Shown here piece after piece: positions 17,999 to 26,659 of a stretch of DNA of 50,189 nucleotides (its first letter is position 1; every line of letters starts with the position of its first letter). The position numbers were made by a program, and so were the translations under genes. This DNA comes from Deltaproteobacteria bacterium UBA4427 (GTDB lineage Bacteria > Myxococcota_A > UBA9160 > UBA4427), in assembly GCA_002390675.1 (NCBI GenBank), contig DGPZ01000194.1:56526-106714 (forward strand), in the 5' to 3' direction. A model generated the notes under the pieces. It was given only the letters and a program-made list of their open reading frames with translations, did no database searches and was not told where the DNA came from.

Positions 17999-19321
17999 TC
18001 AGCTTAGTTCCCCAATCGCCTGATGAAGGGCGTCGAAGAGCGGCTCGACATCGTTCACGTCGAGGCAGCTGAAGGCGACACGGATATCCGTCGCAGAGGT
18101 GGCGATGAGTCCAACTCCGTGCTCATCGAGAAGATGAACGCGCAGCTTCTCCGCGTCGACGCCGTTTACTTTCACCAGCATGAAATAGCCGCTGTTAAAG
18201 GGATAGACGCTCCAACTGTCAGCGAACTTCGACTGATTCGCGACTTGGAAGACACGCTCGGCGCGAATGCGTAGGACCTCGCATTTCTCATCACGCTCCT
18301 GCTGAAGCGTCGGAGAAGCCAGCGCACGCTCAACCAAGGTCTGCGAAAGCTGCGGGACATTTGAAACACCACCTCGAATAGCGCCGCGAGTCTTCGCGTC
18401 CAGCGCGTCACAAACCACATCCGCCGTCTCGGGGCGTCCCGGACCAAACGTGATGAAGCCGCATCGCAGGCCCCACACGAAGAGTTCCTTCGTCGCGCCA
18501 TCGAGCTTCACGGCCAACAGGTTCGGATGCTGACCCGCGAGCTTCCCGAAGAGCGACTCGGTCATGGACTCGCCACCGAGGTGATAGAAGAGCCCAAAAT
18601 ACGCGTCATCGCAGAGCACGACGAGCTTCGTTCCCTTTTCCGCCTGAGCCACTAGCGCCGCCGCGAGAGCATCGCCCTCGGCGTCGGTCGGCATATAACC
18701 GGTCGGGTTATTCGGGAAGTTTAGCAACACGACAAGCTTCTCACGCCCAATGGCGAGTTCCGCCAACCGTGATGCGAAAGCATCCGTATCCATTCCGCCC
18801 TCGGAACGATAAAAGGGGAACGTTTCGATCTTCGCACCATGATGCACTTCGAAGGTGAGGCGATAGTTGCCCCAGAGCTTGTCGGGCAAAAGCATCACGT
18901 CCCCCGGATCGAGGAAGAGCTCACCGGCGAGTGATAGGCCATGGGTAATCGCGCTCGTCACGATCGGCTGACCGAAATTCTTGTCGCTAAGGGACGGATT
19001 CTCCACGAGTAGCTTCTTTCTCCACTCGTCACGAAGACCAGGCCGGCCCGCCGGCGGCGCGTAGGTCAAGGCATCTGCAACCGACACGTCGCCGAGCTGA
19101 TTCGAGATCGATGCCAAAGACATCGGCCCGCCATCTTCCGTTGAGATTCCAATCGTCGCGTTGAAACGCGTCGCTTTCTGCTTGGCCTCGGCCGTCTGAG
19201 AAATAATCCCCTTCGGAAAGTAGAGACGGCGGCCGTACTCAGAGAGCATCGAGAGCACTTCCGGACCGGCTTCTTCAAGCTTCTCGTTCAGGGACTGGGC
19301 GATCGGATTTAATTTGGACAT
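17999..19321 (-). CDS. Class I/II PLP-dependent aminotransferase
   Basis: Fold type I aminotransferase of 440 residues. Visible landmarks are FPNNPTGYMP (the substrate/PLP NPTG loop), CDDAYFGLFY (Asp and Tyr contacting PLP) and the Schiff-base lysine in DGATKELFVWGLRCGF. The amino donor cannot be read from sequence. The ATG at 19321 is preferred to a TTG 51 bases upstream that would add a basic, unlikely leader. A terminator follows the gene; a GNAT acetyltransferase gene lies just upstream on the same strand. Confidence 0.88.
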   Translation of the reverse strand: MSKLNPIAQSLNEKLEEAGPEVLSMLSEYGRRLYFPKGIISQTAEAKQKATRFNATIGISTEDGGPMSLASISNQLGDVSVADALTYAPPAGRPGLRDEWRKKLLVENPSLSDKNFGQPIVTSAITHGLSLAGELFLDPGDVMLLPDKLWGNYRLTFEVHHGAKIETFPFYRSEGGMDTDAFASRLAELAIGREKLVVLLNFPNNPTGYMPTDAEGDALAAALVAQAEKGTKLVVLCDDAYFGLFYHLGGESMTESLFGKLAGQHPNLLAVKLDGATKELFVWGLRCGFITFGPGRPETADVVCDALDAKTRGAIRGGVSNVPQLSQTLVERALASPTLQQERDEKCEVLRIRAERVFQVANQSKFADSWSVYPFNSGYFMLVKVNGVDAEKLRVHLLDEHGVGLIATSATDIRVAFSCLDVNDVEPLFDALHQAIGELS

Positions 19322-19405
19322 AAATATTGAGGTACCAGGAGATCGGTGCGGTTGCGCACGGATCGGGGGCAAGGGGAATCAGCGCGGGCGCGCCGGCGCG
19401 TGAAT

Positions 19406-19927
19406 TTACCGGGGTTCGGAGCTGGATCCAAGGCGTTTATGCAAGACGCGCATCAGGTCCGTGTATCCCATCTCACGCCAGAAGGCCCGGCCCTCGACAT
19501 TCCCGGAGGCAACCTGGATTTCAACGCGGTCAACCCCGGCGTCACGCACCCAGCTCATGGCTTCTTCTACGAGCTGCCGCGCGATTCCCCGTCGCCGGCA
19601 CTCGGGACGAACGCCCAAGTCGGTGATCTCGGCGCGCTCGGTCTCCTCGAGGATCGGCGGGGCGCGGTCGATTCGGACAATGCAGATGCCTTCGATGATC
19701 GATTGTCCGACTGTACCCGAAGAACTGGCGTCAAATACAAGGATTGCGGCATCCGGATCACGAGCCATCGCTCTAAGAAGCTCTCTAAGTTCACCTTCGG
19801 CAACGGGCCCACGGCGCATTCGGAAAAGCGGATCGAGGCCGGCGTGGTGCTCGGTCACCAAAGTCCACAGAGCTGCGACGCGATCGATCTCCTGCATCCG
19901 CGCAACGCGCACTCTTCCTTCGGCCAT
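19406..19927 (-). CDS. GNAT family N-acetyltransferase
   Basis: A 173-residue single-domain acetyltransferase. The acetyl-CoA-binding motif A is clear as ITDLGVRPECRRRGIARQLV, followed by the motif B region NVEGRAFWREMGYTDLMRVL. The substrate is not predictable. It is 84 bases upstream of the aminotransferase start and divergent from the AAA+/kinase gene at 20169. Confidence 0.87.
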   Translation of the reverse strand: MAEGRVRVARMQEIDRVAALWTLVTEHHAGLDPLFRMRRGPVAEGELRELLRAMARDPDAAILVFDASSSGTVGQSIIEGICIVRIDRAPPILEETERAEITDLGVRPECRRRGIARQLVEEAMSWVRDAGVDRVEIQVASGNVEGRAFWREMGYTDLMRVLHKRLGSSSEPR

Positions 19928-20168
19928 GACCCCTGATTCTCCTTGCCCACGCTCAGCTCGATTTCAATTGGCATGGCGCGCCACACGGCTCGCGCCCGCA
20001 ATCACCTAGTTTCGATCCCTTGGGGCCTATACCTGCACTCTACCTGCCGATCTCGAAATTGGGACCCACGATTCATCCTGTTCACGCGTGGGTTTGTGGG
20101 CCCGGAACAGGGTATTATGCAGGAACTCTTCTTATTCCTCGAATGCTGTAAACGCCCAGTTGGAACTC

Positions 20169-22373
20169 ATGTCGAAGCTCTGGATTGTCCATCGCCAAGC
20201 TCGCCGCCGCGACGCTCTCGCGCGACTCGCTGGCCTTGCCGCTGACGAAATCGTTGTAGGCAACCCTGACGGTGCCCCTTTCGTCGACGCCACCGCACCG
20301 GCCGCCCTGCTTATCGCGCTGGACGATGACTTCGAACTCGAACTCGAATTCCTCCATCGACATCGCGAACGCCTTGAAGGCACTCGCCGTCTGCTTCTTG
20401 TCGCCCCGCAAGATGTCGCCGAAGCCAAGCGCCTAACAGGTGCGCAGGACGACGAAATCCTAGACACGCTGCCCCACGCTCGGGACCTTCGTGACTTCGT
20501 ACTTTCTGCAGTCGCACATCGAAACGCCGAACCCCTCGCCGAACGCCGCGATCGAGAACGCATCGCACACCGCTTCGCGAGCTGGTTTGGAGAACTCGAA
20601 ATCCCAGGCCTGATGCGAGCGCTCGACCCTTCGCTAGCGACTTTGCCCCTTTTGGTCCGTGGCGCGGCAGGTTCTGGCCGCAGCCTAGTTGCACGTTATG
20701 CCGAGCTCTACCGGTTGCATGGTGGCCTGGGGCCGGTGCTGCGAATCGATGCGCGCGAAGTTGTTGACCTCGAATCCATCTCGACACGTCTCCTGACACG
20801 GAATGCCAGCACCGAGAGGTCGGGACCGGAGGCACAGAAGCGCGGTCGCACAATTTGGATTGATGAAGTCGACGCCCTCGCACCCTCCGTCCAGCGTGGA
20901 CTAGCCGAGTGGCTACGACTCGGCATCGCGCCGGGAGTCCCCGTCGCCGGTACCCTTAGATGGGTCGCAACCGCGGGACCGGCGGGCATGCGGGATCGCC
21001 TCGATCCGCTCTTAGCAGGTGCGTTTGCGCCATTGGGCATCAATGTTCCCGCATTAGTCAATCATCCGGAGGCACTCGAGTCCTTTGCAGCGCAGGTTGT
21101 CGCGGAGTGGACTTCGCGTGTCGGTGGCCCAGCACGACGGCTTTCGTCGGACGCCCTCGACGCGCTAGCCGCCCATGCCTGGGTTGGCGATCGCGCGGCG
21201 GTTGAATCTTTGCTGATCACGGCGCTCGCGAATACGTCCGTCACTTCGGCCGATCCGCTGCACTCCGAGGACCTCAGTCTCGCCGGGATTAACCTCCACT
21301 TCTCTGGATCGGACGCAGACGCGCGCGAGGGCGACACGGACTTTGCCGGGGGTCGTGCCGAAGCGATGGATCCCGAGCCTCCGCCGCCGGTTGCGTTCGC
21401 TGAAGCCGAAGTGATCGCGCCCGAGCCGCTGCAAGCGCCGAGTGATGCCACGTCTGATTTCGAGCGCGCCTTCTTCGAAGGACTTCCGGAAGCGCCTCCA
21501 GCTACTACTCAAACGCCTAGCACCCCCTTGCCTAGCAATTACCCCCCTGATCGTGCTTCCGATGGCGGCGCTGCTCAAGCCGCGGATATGAACGGCGAAA
21601 CCCTCGGCGATCCGAACGTCGACATCAGTACGGAGATGAGTGAGAGCGCTTTCGATATTGCACGAGCTGGTGTCCGGCCGGCAGAGGAAGGCTGGAGTCA
21701 AAGCTGGCGACGACTCGCACGAAGCCTCTCCCACGAAATCCGAAACCCGCTCGTTTCAATCCGCACCTTCACGGAATTGCTGCCCGAACATTACGCCGAC
21801 GAGTCCTTCCGCGAGCGCTTTACTGAATTAGTGGGTCGCGATGTCGCGCATATCGATGAGGTCGTAGACCGCCTGGCCCGCGCGGCGTCCCAAGAAAAAC
21901 TCGAAGCGACACCCGTCGACGTCTCCGCGTTGATCGAGGGACTCCTCGACGAGCGGCGCGAAGCGATTGGCGAACGCCGCTTGCTCGTACTTCGCGAGTT
22001 GGAGCGTGATGCGCCGATCGCCTGGGCCGACGCTCATTCCCTCGAAATAGCACTCGCGGGACTCTTGGATCGCGCACTCGCCGCCTTGCCCGAACGCGGC
22101 GACCTTTTCGTGGCTACTCGGCGCATAGAACGCGGCCCCGACAGCACCCCGCGTCTTCGCGTACTCCTACGGCATCACAGCCCCGAACTCTCTGGCTCCG
22201 CGAGCGGGCTGCTCGGCGATGACCCCGCCTTGGCGGACGTCTCTCCAACAAATAATGTCATCGAATACGTGCTGGCCGAGACGATCGTCGAGGCTAGCGG
22301 CGGGCAGCTCACGATCGACGCGACGGATGCCCAAGAGACGCTGGTTCTGGTCGATCTGCGGACCCCGGCCTAG
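20169..22373 (+). CDS. Degenerate AAA+ (NtrC-like) domain fused to degenerate histidine kinase
   Basis: A 734-residue protein. Residues 1-115 could be a pseudo-receiver. Residues 160-360 follow the layout of a sigma-54 activator AAA+ domain: Walker A GAAGSGRS (165-172), Walker B IWIDE (229-233) and a GAFAPLGINVPAL stretch where activators have FRxDLYYRL. No GAFTGA loop exists. After a Pro/Ala/Asp-rich linker (380-505) comes HisKA with SLSHEIRNPL (His522). The ATPase part has LLDRAL where an N-box Asn is expected and no DxGxG box. The gene lies 88 bases ahead of an intact sigma-54 response regulator. ATG 20169 was chosen; upstream ATG 20088 gives an odd Cys/Ser-rich leader. Confidence 0.85.
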   Translation: MSKLWIVHRQARRRDALARLAGLAADEIVVGNPDGAPFVDATAPAALLIALDDDFELELEFLHRHRERLEGTRRLLLVAPQDVAEAKRLTGAQDDEILDTLPHARDLRDFVLSAVAHRNAEPLAERRDRERIAHRFASWFGELEIPGLMRALDPSLATLPLLVRGAAGSGRSLVARYAELYRLHGGLGPVLRIDAREVVDLESISTRLLTRNASTERSGPEAQKRGRTIWIDEVDALAPSVQRGLAEWLRLGIAPGVPVAGTLRWVATAGPAGMRDRLDPLLAGAFAPLGINVPALVNHPEALESFAAQVVAEWTSRVGGPARRLSSDALDALAAHAWVGDRAAVESLLITALANTSVTSADPLHSEDLSLAGINLHFSGSDADAREGDTDFAGGRAEAMDPEPPPPVAFAEAEVIAPEPLQAPSDATSDFERAFFEGLPEAPPATTQTPSTPLPSNYPPDRASDGGAAQAADMNGETLGDPNVDISTEMSESAFDIARAGVRPAEEGWSQSWRRLARSLSHEIRNPLVSIRTFTELLPEHYADESFRERFTELVGRDVAHIDEVVDRLARAASQEKLEATPVDVSALIEGLLDERREAIGERRLLVLRELERDAPIAWADAHSLEIALAGLLDRALAALPERGDLFVATRRIERGPDSTPRLRVLLRHHSPELSGSASGLLGDDPALADVSPTNNVIEYVLAETIVEASGGQLTIDATDAQETLVLVDLRTPA

Positions 22374-22461
22374 ATACGCTCCGCGGCAAGGCGAGTCGGG
22401 CCCCGAGTGGATCGTGGTTCTCAGCAAAGCCGCTGTGCAATCGACGTGATAAGCTCGACGC

Positions 22462-23829
22462 ATGCCATGCATTCTCGTCGTCGATGATGAGCCCGGTGTT
22501 CAGGAATCCCTGCGGATGCTCCTCAAGTCAGAGGGCGACGTCACGGTCGCGGCCAACGTCGACGAAGCGCTCAAAGCCGTCGCTCAGCAGACTCCGGACC
22601 TGATCCTGCTCGATCTCGTCATGCCGGGTCGCAGTGGCCTCGAACTGCTCGCCGAATTGAAAGAGCGAGACGTCCGTGCGCCGGTAATCGTGCTCACCGC
22701 GACCAATACAGTTAACGCCGCGGTGGAGGCCATGAAACGTGGCGCCGCTGATTTTGTAACGAAGCCCTTCGAACTCGATGCCCTGCGGCTCAAGGTGCGT
22801 GACAAGCTTGAGAAGCGCGAGCTCCAAGATGAAGTTGAACGCCTGCGTGACGAAGTCGAAGAGCGCCAACAACTCGGGGCCATGGTCGGTCGCAGCGACT
22901 CTATGCGCGCGATCTTCCGCGCGGTCGAGCGGATTGCTAAAGCAGAAGCCACAGTCCTAGTGACCGGCGAAAGCGGCACTGGCAAGGAGCTCGTCGCCCG
23001 CGCGATCCACGAAAATTCTCCACGAGCGGCCGGCCCCTTCGTGGCGGTGAACTGCGGTGCCATTCCTAGCGAGCTGATCGAGAGCGAGCTCTTTGGCCAC
23101 GAAAAAGGCGCCTTCACAGGCGCGACGGACCGCCGGGCGGGTCGCTTTGAGGCGGCCGACGGTGGGACGCTCTTCCTCGACGAGATCGGCGAACTCGCAT
23201 TGGCTGTCCAAGTGAAGCTTCTGCGAGCGCTCCAGGAACGCACGTTTGAGCGAGTCGGCTCTAGCAAGCCCATGACCGTTGATGTCCGAATCGTGACAGC
23301 AACGAACCGCGACCTTCAAGCGGACGTCGCCTCGGGCAATTTCCGCGAAGACCTTTTCTACCGGGTCGCCGTGGTGCCAATCGCGTTGCCGCCTCTGCGT
23401 GAACGCCGCGAAGACATCCGCTTGCTCATTGACCATTTCATGTCCAAGCGCGCGCCGGACAAGAAATTCACCTCCGCCGCTCTCGGCTCGCTCGACGGCT
23501 ATGGCTGGCCAGGCAATGTCCGCGAGCTCGAGAACGCGATCGAACATGGGCTCGCGCTCTGCGACGGGGACTTGATTGGACAAAACGATCTTCCCATTTC
23601 GATCGGGCGAACCGGTCAGGCCGAAGCGCTCCGGGAGGAATGGCGGCAGGGTGGTCTTGGCTTCGAAGAAACCGTGCAGCGATTCGAAACCGACATTCTC
23701 CGTGAGGCTCTCGAGAGCCATCGCTGGAACCAGACCAAGACCGCGACCGCCCTGGGCATCACGCGGCGAGTCCTCAAGCTGAAGATGGACAAGCTGGGGA
23801 TCGACGAGCAGGACGAAGAAACCGACTAG
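22462..23829 (+). CDS. Sigma-54-dependent response regulator (NtrC/AtoC type)
   Basis: A 455-residue transcription activator with all three standard domains. The receiver covers residues 1-120 with phosphoacceptor Asp51 (LILLDLVMPGRSG) and Lys in VTKPFELDAL. The AAA+ domain covers about 140-375 with Walker A GESGTGKE, the sigma-54 contact loop GAFTGA and GTLFLDEIGEL. The C-terminus is a Fis-type helix-turn-helix (NQTKTATALGITRRVLKLKM). It is thus competent to open sigma-54 promoters, and one lies about 300 bases past its stop codon. Its cognate kinase might be the degenerate upstream protein or one encoded elsewhere. Confidence 0.96.
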   Translation: MPCILVVDDEPGVQESLRMLLKSEGDVTVAANVDEALKAVAQQTPDLILLDLVMPGRSGLELLAELKERDVRAPVIVLTATNTVNAAVEAMKRGAADFVTKPFELDALRLKVRDKLEKRELQDEVERLRDEVEERQQLGAMVGRSDSMRAIFRAVERIAKAEATVLVTGESGTGKELVARAIHENSPRAAGPFVAVNCGAIPSELIESELFGHEKGAFTGATDRRAGRFEAADGGTLFLDEIGELALAVQVKLLRALQERTFERVGSSKPMTVDVRIVTATNRDLQADVASGNFREDLFYRVAVVPIALPPLRERREDIRLLIDHFMSKRAPDKKFTSAALGSLDGYGWPGNVRELENAIEHGLALCDGDLIGQNDLPISIGRTGQAEALREEWRQGGLGFEETVQRFETDILREALESHRWNQTKTATALGITRRVLKLKMDKLGIDEQDEETD

Positions 23830-23943
23830 ATCGGGTGAGGGTAGGGAGCGGAACGGGTCTCTATTTCCCTAAGTCATCCAATGCCTAGATCTGCCGCGAG
23901 CCCGCGAGGTGCGTACCGCAGCGAACGAATTGCTGTGCGACGA

Positions 23944-23959
23944 CGTTCCGAACGGAACG
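23944..23959. promoter_or_regulatory. Palindromic enhancer-like site
   Basis: CGTTCCGAACGGAACG: two perfect 7-base arms around a 2-base centre. It lies about 170 bases upstream of the sigma-54 promoter, the usual distance range for upstream activating sequences bound by dimers of NtrC-type proteins. The nearest such protein is encoded immediately upstream. Binding is an inference. Confidence 0.5.
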
Positions 23960-24124
23960 GTACATTTATCCATTTATTTCAAACACTTACCTCGTTTACA
24001 TGCTTGACCCGTCCAGCTGGTACCGATCGGTCTTCTTAAAGGCGATCGCGTTCGCAAATAGCTCTGAATTCAGAATCCCTTGCATTCCGGCAGCTTGCGA
24101 CGCCGGCCCGAATCCTGAGAGACC

Positions 24125-24139
24125 TGGCACGGCACTTGC
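24125..24139 (+). promoter_or_regulatory. Sigma-54 (-24/-12) promoter
   Basis: TGGCACGGCACTTGC matches the core consensus TGGCACG-N4-TTGC at all eleven fixed positions, with GG and GC correctly 12 bases apart, and is followed by T. Transcription would start near 24151. That leaves the ATG at 24153 of the HD-GYP gene almost leaderless. The location directly downstream of a sigma-54 activator gene supports function. Confidence 0.75.
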
Positions 24140-24152
24140 TTTTAATCAGGGC

Positions 24153-25364
24153 ATGACAACTGAAGCCACTCTCCATTCCATACATGCCAGCAACTCTCGG
24201 ATCCTGATCGTCGATGACGAGCGAGGGCCGCGCGAGTCGCTACGCATGATTCTTTCTGGCAACTACGACGTGTCCGTCGCCGAGAACGGTGCCGAGGCCC
24301 TCGAGCTGCTCCGCACCGACGCAATCGATCTCGTCACCGTCGACCTCAACATGCCCGGCATGAAGGGTGACCAGTTAATGCGGACGATCCGCGCCGAATT
24401 CCCACAGACCGAGATCATCATTATCACCGGCTGTGGCTCAATCGAAACCGCCGTAGAAGGCATCCGTCACGGCGTCTTCGACTATCTGACCAAGCCCTTC
24501 GACGTCGCCCAAGTGATTGCCTCTGTTGAGCGCGCCCTCGAGAGACAACAAAGCCGTACGCACATGGCCTCCTCCCTAGAAGAAATCAGCCGCGTCCTCA
24601 GCCCCGACCTCGACTCACAACTCGTTCTCGACGAACTTGATGCGAGCGCTCCAGCCCAGGAACGATTTCGCGCCGTACTCGAAGAGCCGGCGCTCTGTCC
24701 CAAAGCCGGCAACACCCGCGTCGGTGACCCCTCGACGATCGAATTTCTCGAAATCCTCGCAGAGACGGTCGAGAGCCGTGACCTCTTCATGCGCGGACAT
24801 GCTCGCCGCGTTGCGTTCTTCTCGGACCTGCTCGGCGCCGCGCTCTGCATCTCTCGCGAAGAACGACAGCACATTCGCATGGCCGCCTTCGTGCACGATA
24901 TCGGCAAGGTGGGGGCACCTAGCGATGTCCTCGCAGGCGCCGTAATGCCCGAACCTCAGCGACTCGATGCGGTCCAGAGCCATTCAGCGGTCGGCGAAAA
25001 GCTGCTTCTGCCTCTCGGCCTCGAAGCGACGATCGCGACCACCGTTCGCCATCACCACGAACGCTACGACGGCACGGGCTATCCAGACGGCCTCGCAGGC
25101 AACGAGATCCCCTTGGCCGCGCGAATCATCGCGGTTACCGATGCCTTCGATGCCATGACTTGTGAACGGCCTTACCGCCAGGCGAGAACCGACGAAGAGG
25201 CACTCGTCGAGCTGCGCACAGAAGCCGGGGCCCAATTCGATCCGCAAATGGTGCGTCTGTTCTGTGAACTCGTGATGGCCGGCGCAACGGATGCCGTCGG
25301 CGAAGCCAACTCTCTTGCCGAGTGCGGAGCCGAGAACACGTTCCGCGAACGAGGTGCAGCATGA
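24153..25364 (+). CDS. HD-GYP response regulator, c-di-GMP phosphodiesterase (RpfG type)
   Basis: A 403-residue protein. The N-terminal receiver has phosphoacceptor Asp64 (TVDLNMPGMKG) and Lys in YLTKPFDVAQ. The C-terminal HD-GYP domain is complete: HARRVAFFSDLL, the HD pair in FVHDIGKVG, HHERYDGTGYPDG with the GYP signature, and AVTDAFDAMT. It should hydrolyse cyclic di-GMP. The start ATG at 24153 is the only one downstream of the sigma-54 promoter that keeps the receiver whole; an ATG at 24000 would add 51 unrelated residues. Its stop overlaps the next gene in ATGA. Confidence 0.93.
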   Translation: MTTEATLHSIHASNSRILIVDDERGPRESLRMILSGNYDVSVAENGAEALELLRTDAIDLVTVDLNMPGMKGDQLMRTIRAEFPQTEIIIITGCGSIETAVEGIRHGVFDYLTKPFDVAQVIASVERALERQQSRTHMASSLEEISRVLSPDLDSQLVLDELDASAPAQERFRAVLEEPALCPKAGNTRVGDPSTIEFLEILAETVESRDLFMRGHARRVAFFSDLLGAALCISREERQHIRMAAFVHDIGKVGAPSDVLAGAVMPEPQRLDAVQSHSAVGEKLLLPLGLEATIATTVRHHHERYDGTGYPDGLAGNEIPLAARIIAVTDAFDAMTCERPYRQARTDEEALVELRTEAGAQFDPQMVRLFCELVMAGATDAVGEANSLAECGAENTFRERGAA

Positions 25365-25768
25365 GCTTTTCAACCGAAGCCAGTCCGGAAGGCGTCCCGC
25401 TCCGCCTGGAGTCACGCAATCGAATCGTCCAAGTCGTCGAGTACAGCCACTACCCGCGCCGCCTCGCAAGCGAGAGTCGCCAAGTCGCCTACACCCAGGA
25501 CCGCTCCGACAGCGGCCTCGGTCTCGACCTGCCCGAACGCGTCCGACCCGGCGAGCTCCTACAAATCACTGTCCGCGACATCGACGGCAAGACCGAAATC
25601 GACGGGCTCGCCCGAGTCGTCTGGTGCCAAGACAGCGACGGAGGGCGGGCACGCGCAGGCGCCGCCATTCTCCGGGAAGACGGCGAGCGCCGCATGATGC
25701 GTGTCCGAGGACGCAGCGTGATTGCGACCCCGTCGGCCAATTCAGGTCATGTGCTTGGCTCTCGTTGA
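25361..25768 (+). CDS. PilZ-like c-di-GMP-binding protein
   Basis: A 135-residue single-domain protein starting in the ATGA overlap with the HD-GYP gene, so translation is coupled. The core resembles PilZ. It has an arginine-rich lead (YPRRLASESR) and DRSDSGLGLDLP fitting the D/NxSxxG motif. The strand pattern PGELLQITVRDIDG and GLARVVWCQ is also typical. The arginine motif is not an exact RxxxR, so ligand binding is likely but not certain. Pairing with an HD-GYP phosphodiesterase points to a c-di-GMP output module. Confidence 0.75.
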   Translation: MSFSTEASPEGVPLRLESRNRIVQVVEYSHYPRRLASESRQVAYTQDRSDSGLGLDLPERVRPGELLQITVRDIDGKTEIDGLARVVWCQDSDGGRARAGAAILREDGERRMMRVRGRSVIATPSANSGHVLGSR

Positions 25769-25786
25769 GTTCAAGCGGAGAAGCCG

Positions 25787-25941
25787 TCCCCATCGAATGG
25801 GGAGCCGGTTCGGCGTCTCCACCTCATTTCCGGCGGTGTTCCAGTCGCCGCCGGAAGTAAAGAAGGGTTCAAGCTGAGGGATAGGCTGCAACGAGATAAT
25901 CCGGGGGGATAGTCGTGGCCTTACCCTCACACCCTTCTTTA
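25787..25941. other. Cluster of three hairpins, possible structured RNA
   Basis: H1: TCCCCAT (25787-25793) and ATGGGGA (25797-25803) around CGA. H2: TTCCGGCGG (25828-25836) and CCGCCGGAA (25848-25856). H3: an outer 11-bp stem TAAAGAAGGGT (25858-25868) with ACCCTTCTTTA (25931-25941). H3 also has an inner stem, TGAGGGATAGGC (25875-25886) with GCCTTACCCTCA (25918-25929), broken by a 2x2 internal loop. No T-run follows on either strand, so this is not a simple terminator. It lies between the PilZ-like gene and tatB, ending 70 bases before tatB. Confidence 0.55.
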
Positions 25942-26011
25942 TACGGGCGGCACGCAATCGCGAACCGCACTCACCTCGGGACCTCGCCCCCAACCTGCTA
26001 GATTGCCCTTC

Positions 26012-26659
26012 ATGTTCGGTATTGGCCCGATGGAGCTCCTGCTCATACTCGTCGTCGCGCTTTTGGTCTTGGGGCCGAAGCGGATGCCCGAGCTTGCCCG
26101 CACCATGGGCAAGGGACTCGCGGAGTTCCGACGTGCGAGTAATGACCTACGTCAGACCTTGGCTCTCGACGAGATCCAGAACGAGCTGCGTGACGGTTTG
26201 GCAGGCGCAGGAACGATTCATAAACCCGTTAAGCGACCGGACGAAGAAGACCGTCCAGCGCAGGCGGGGGACGAAATGCCGGCGGCAGACCCGAGTGCCG
26301 AGGTCGACGCGAAGACGGCCCGAGCTGACGAGGATACGGCAGGCGGAGTCGCGGAAGACTTTGGCTCGGCCAATACTTCGCCTTCATCCTCGAGTGATGT
26401 ATCCGCCAACGCGGGTGGGCCAGCCACGGGCGCAGATTCGGATCGTTCGGCGTACGGGATACCTGATCGCACCGGCGATCTTCCCGTTGATGCGGACCCG
26501 CATACGCACAACGAGCCCGACGAGGCCTCGAATCCAAAGCCCGCACGCCAAGCAAGTGCCGCTGACTCGAATCTAGGCAGCGTGCCCGTTGGTGGCGCTA
26601 CGCCGGCTGGTGGAACCGCAAACAAAAAGCTGGGCGACTCGGAGCCCCCGCGTGGATGA
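26012..26659 (+). CDS. tatB: Sec-independent translocase protein TatB (or TatA/B type)
   Basis: Component of the twin-arginine export receptor. MFGIGPMELLLILVVALLVL is the single N-terminal membrane helix, followed by the hinge GPKRMPELARTMGKGLAEFR and an amphipathic helix, as expected. The long C-terminal tail (about residues 75-215) is rich in Ala, Asp, Ser and Pro and probably disordered; it is longer than usual. The ATG at 26012 is chosen over an in-frame TTG nine bases upstream. TatA and TatB are hard to tell apart here; position directly before tatC and the FRRASNDLRQTL stretch favour TatB. Confidence 0.88.
   Translation: MFGIGPMELLLILVVALLVLGPKRMPELARTMGKGLAEFRRASNDLRQTLALDEIQNELRDGLAGAGTIHKPVKRPDEEDRPAQAGDEMPAADPSAEVDAKTARADEDTAGGVAEDFGSANTSPSSSSDVSANAGGPATGADSDRSAYGIPDRTGDLPVDADPHTHNEPDEASNPKPARQASAADSNLGSVPVGGATPAGGTANKKLGDSEPPRG

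Larger units (their letters stand above)
23830..24152 (+). other. Regulatory gap between sigma-54 activator and HD-GYP gene
   Basis: This 323-base stretch has no convincing gene. It is open in the frame of the HD-GYP gene from an ATG at 24000, but the added sequence has no family resemblance. It contains a 16-base palindrome at 23944-23959, an AT-rich patch at 23962-23999 and a sigma-54 promoter at 24125-24139, each listed separately. Confidence 0.7.

Noticed and set aside
24000..24152. N-terminal extension of the HD-GYP protein from ATG 24000
   Set aside because: The extra 51 residues have no family resemblance and the stretch contains a perfect sigma-54 promoter whose transcript would exclude them.
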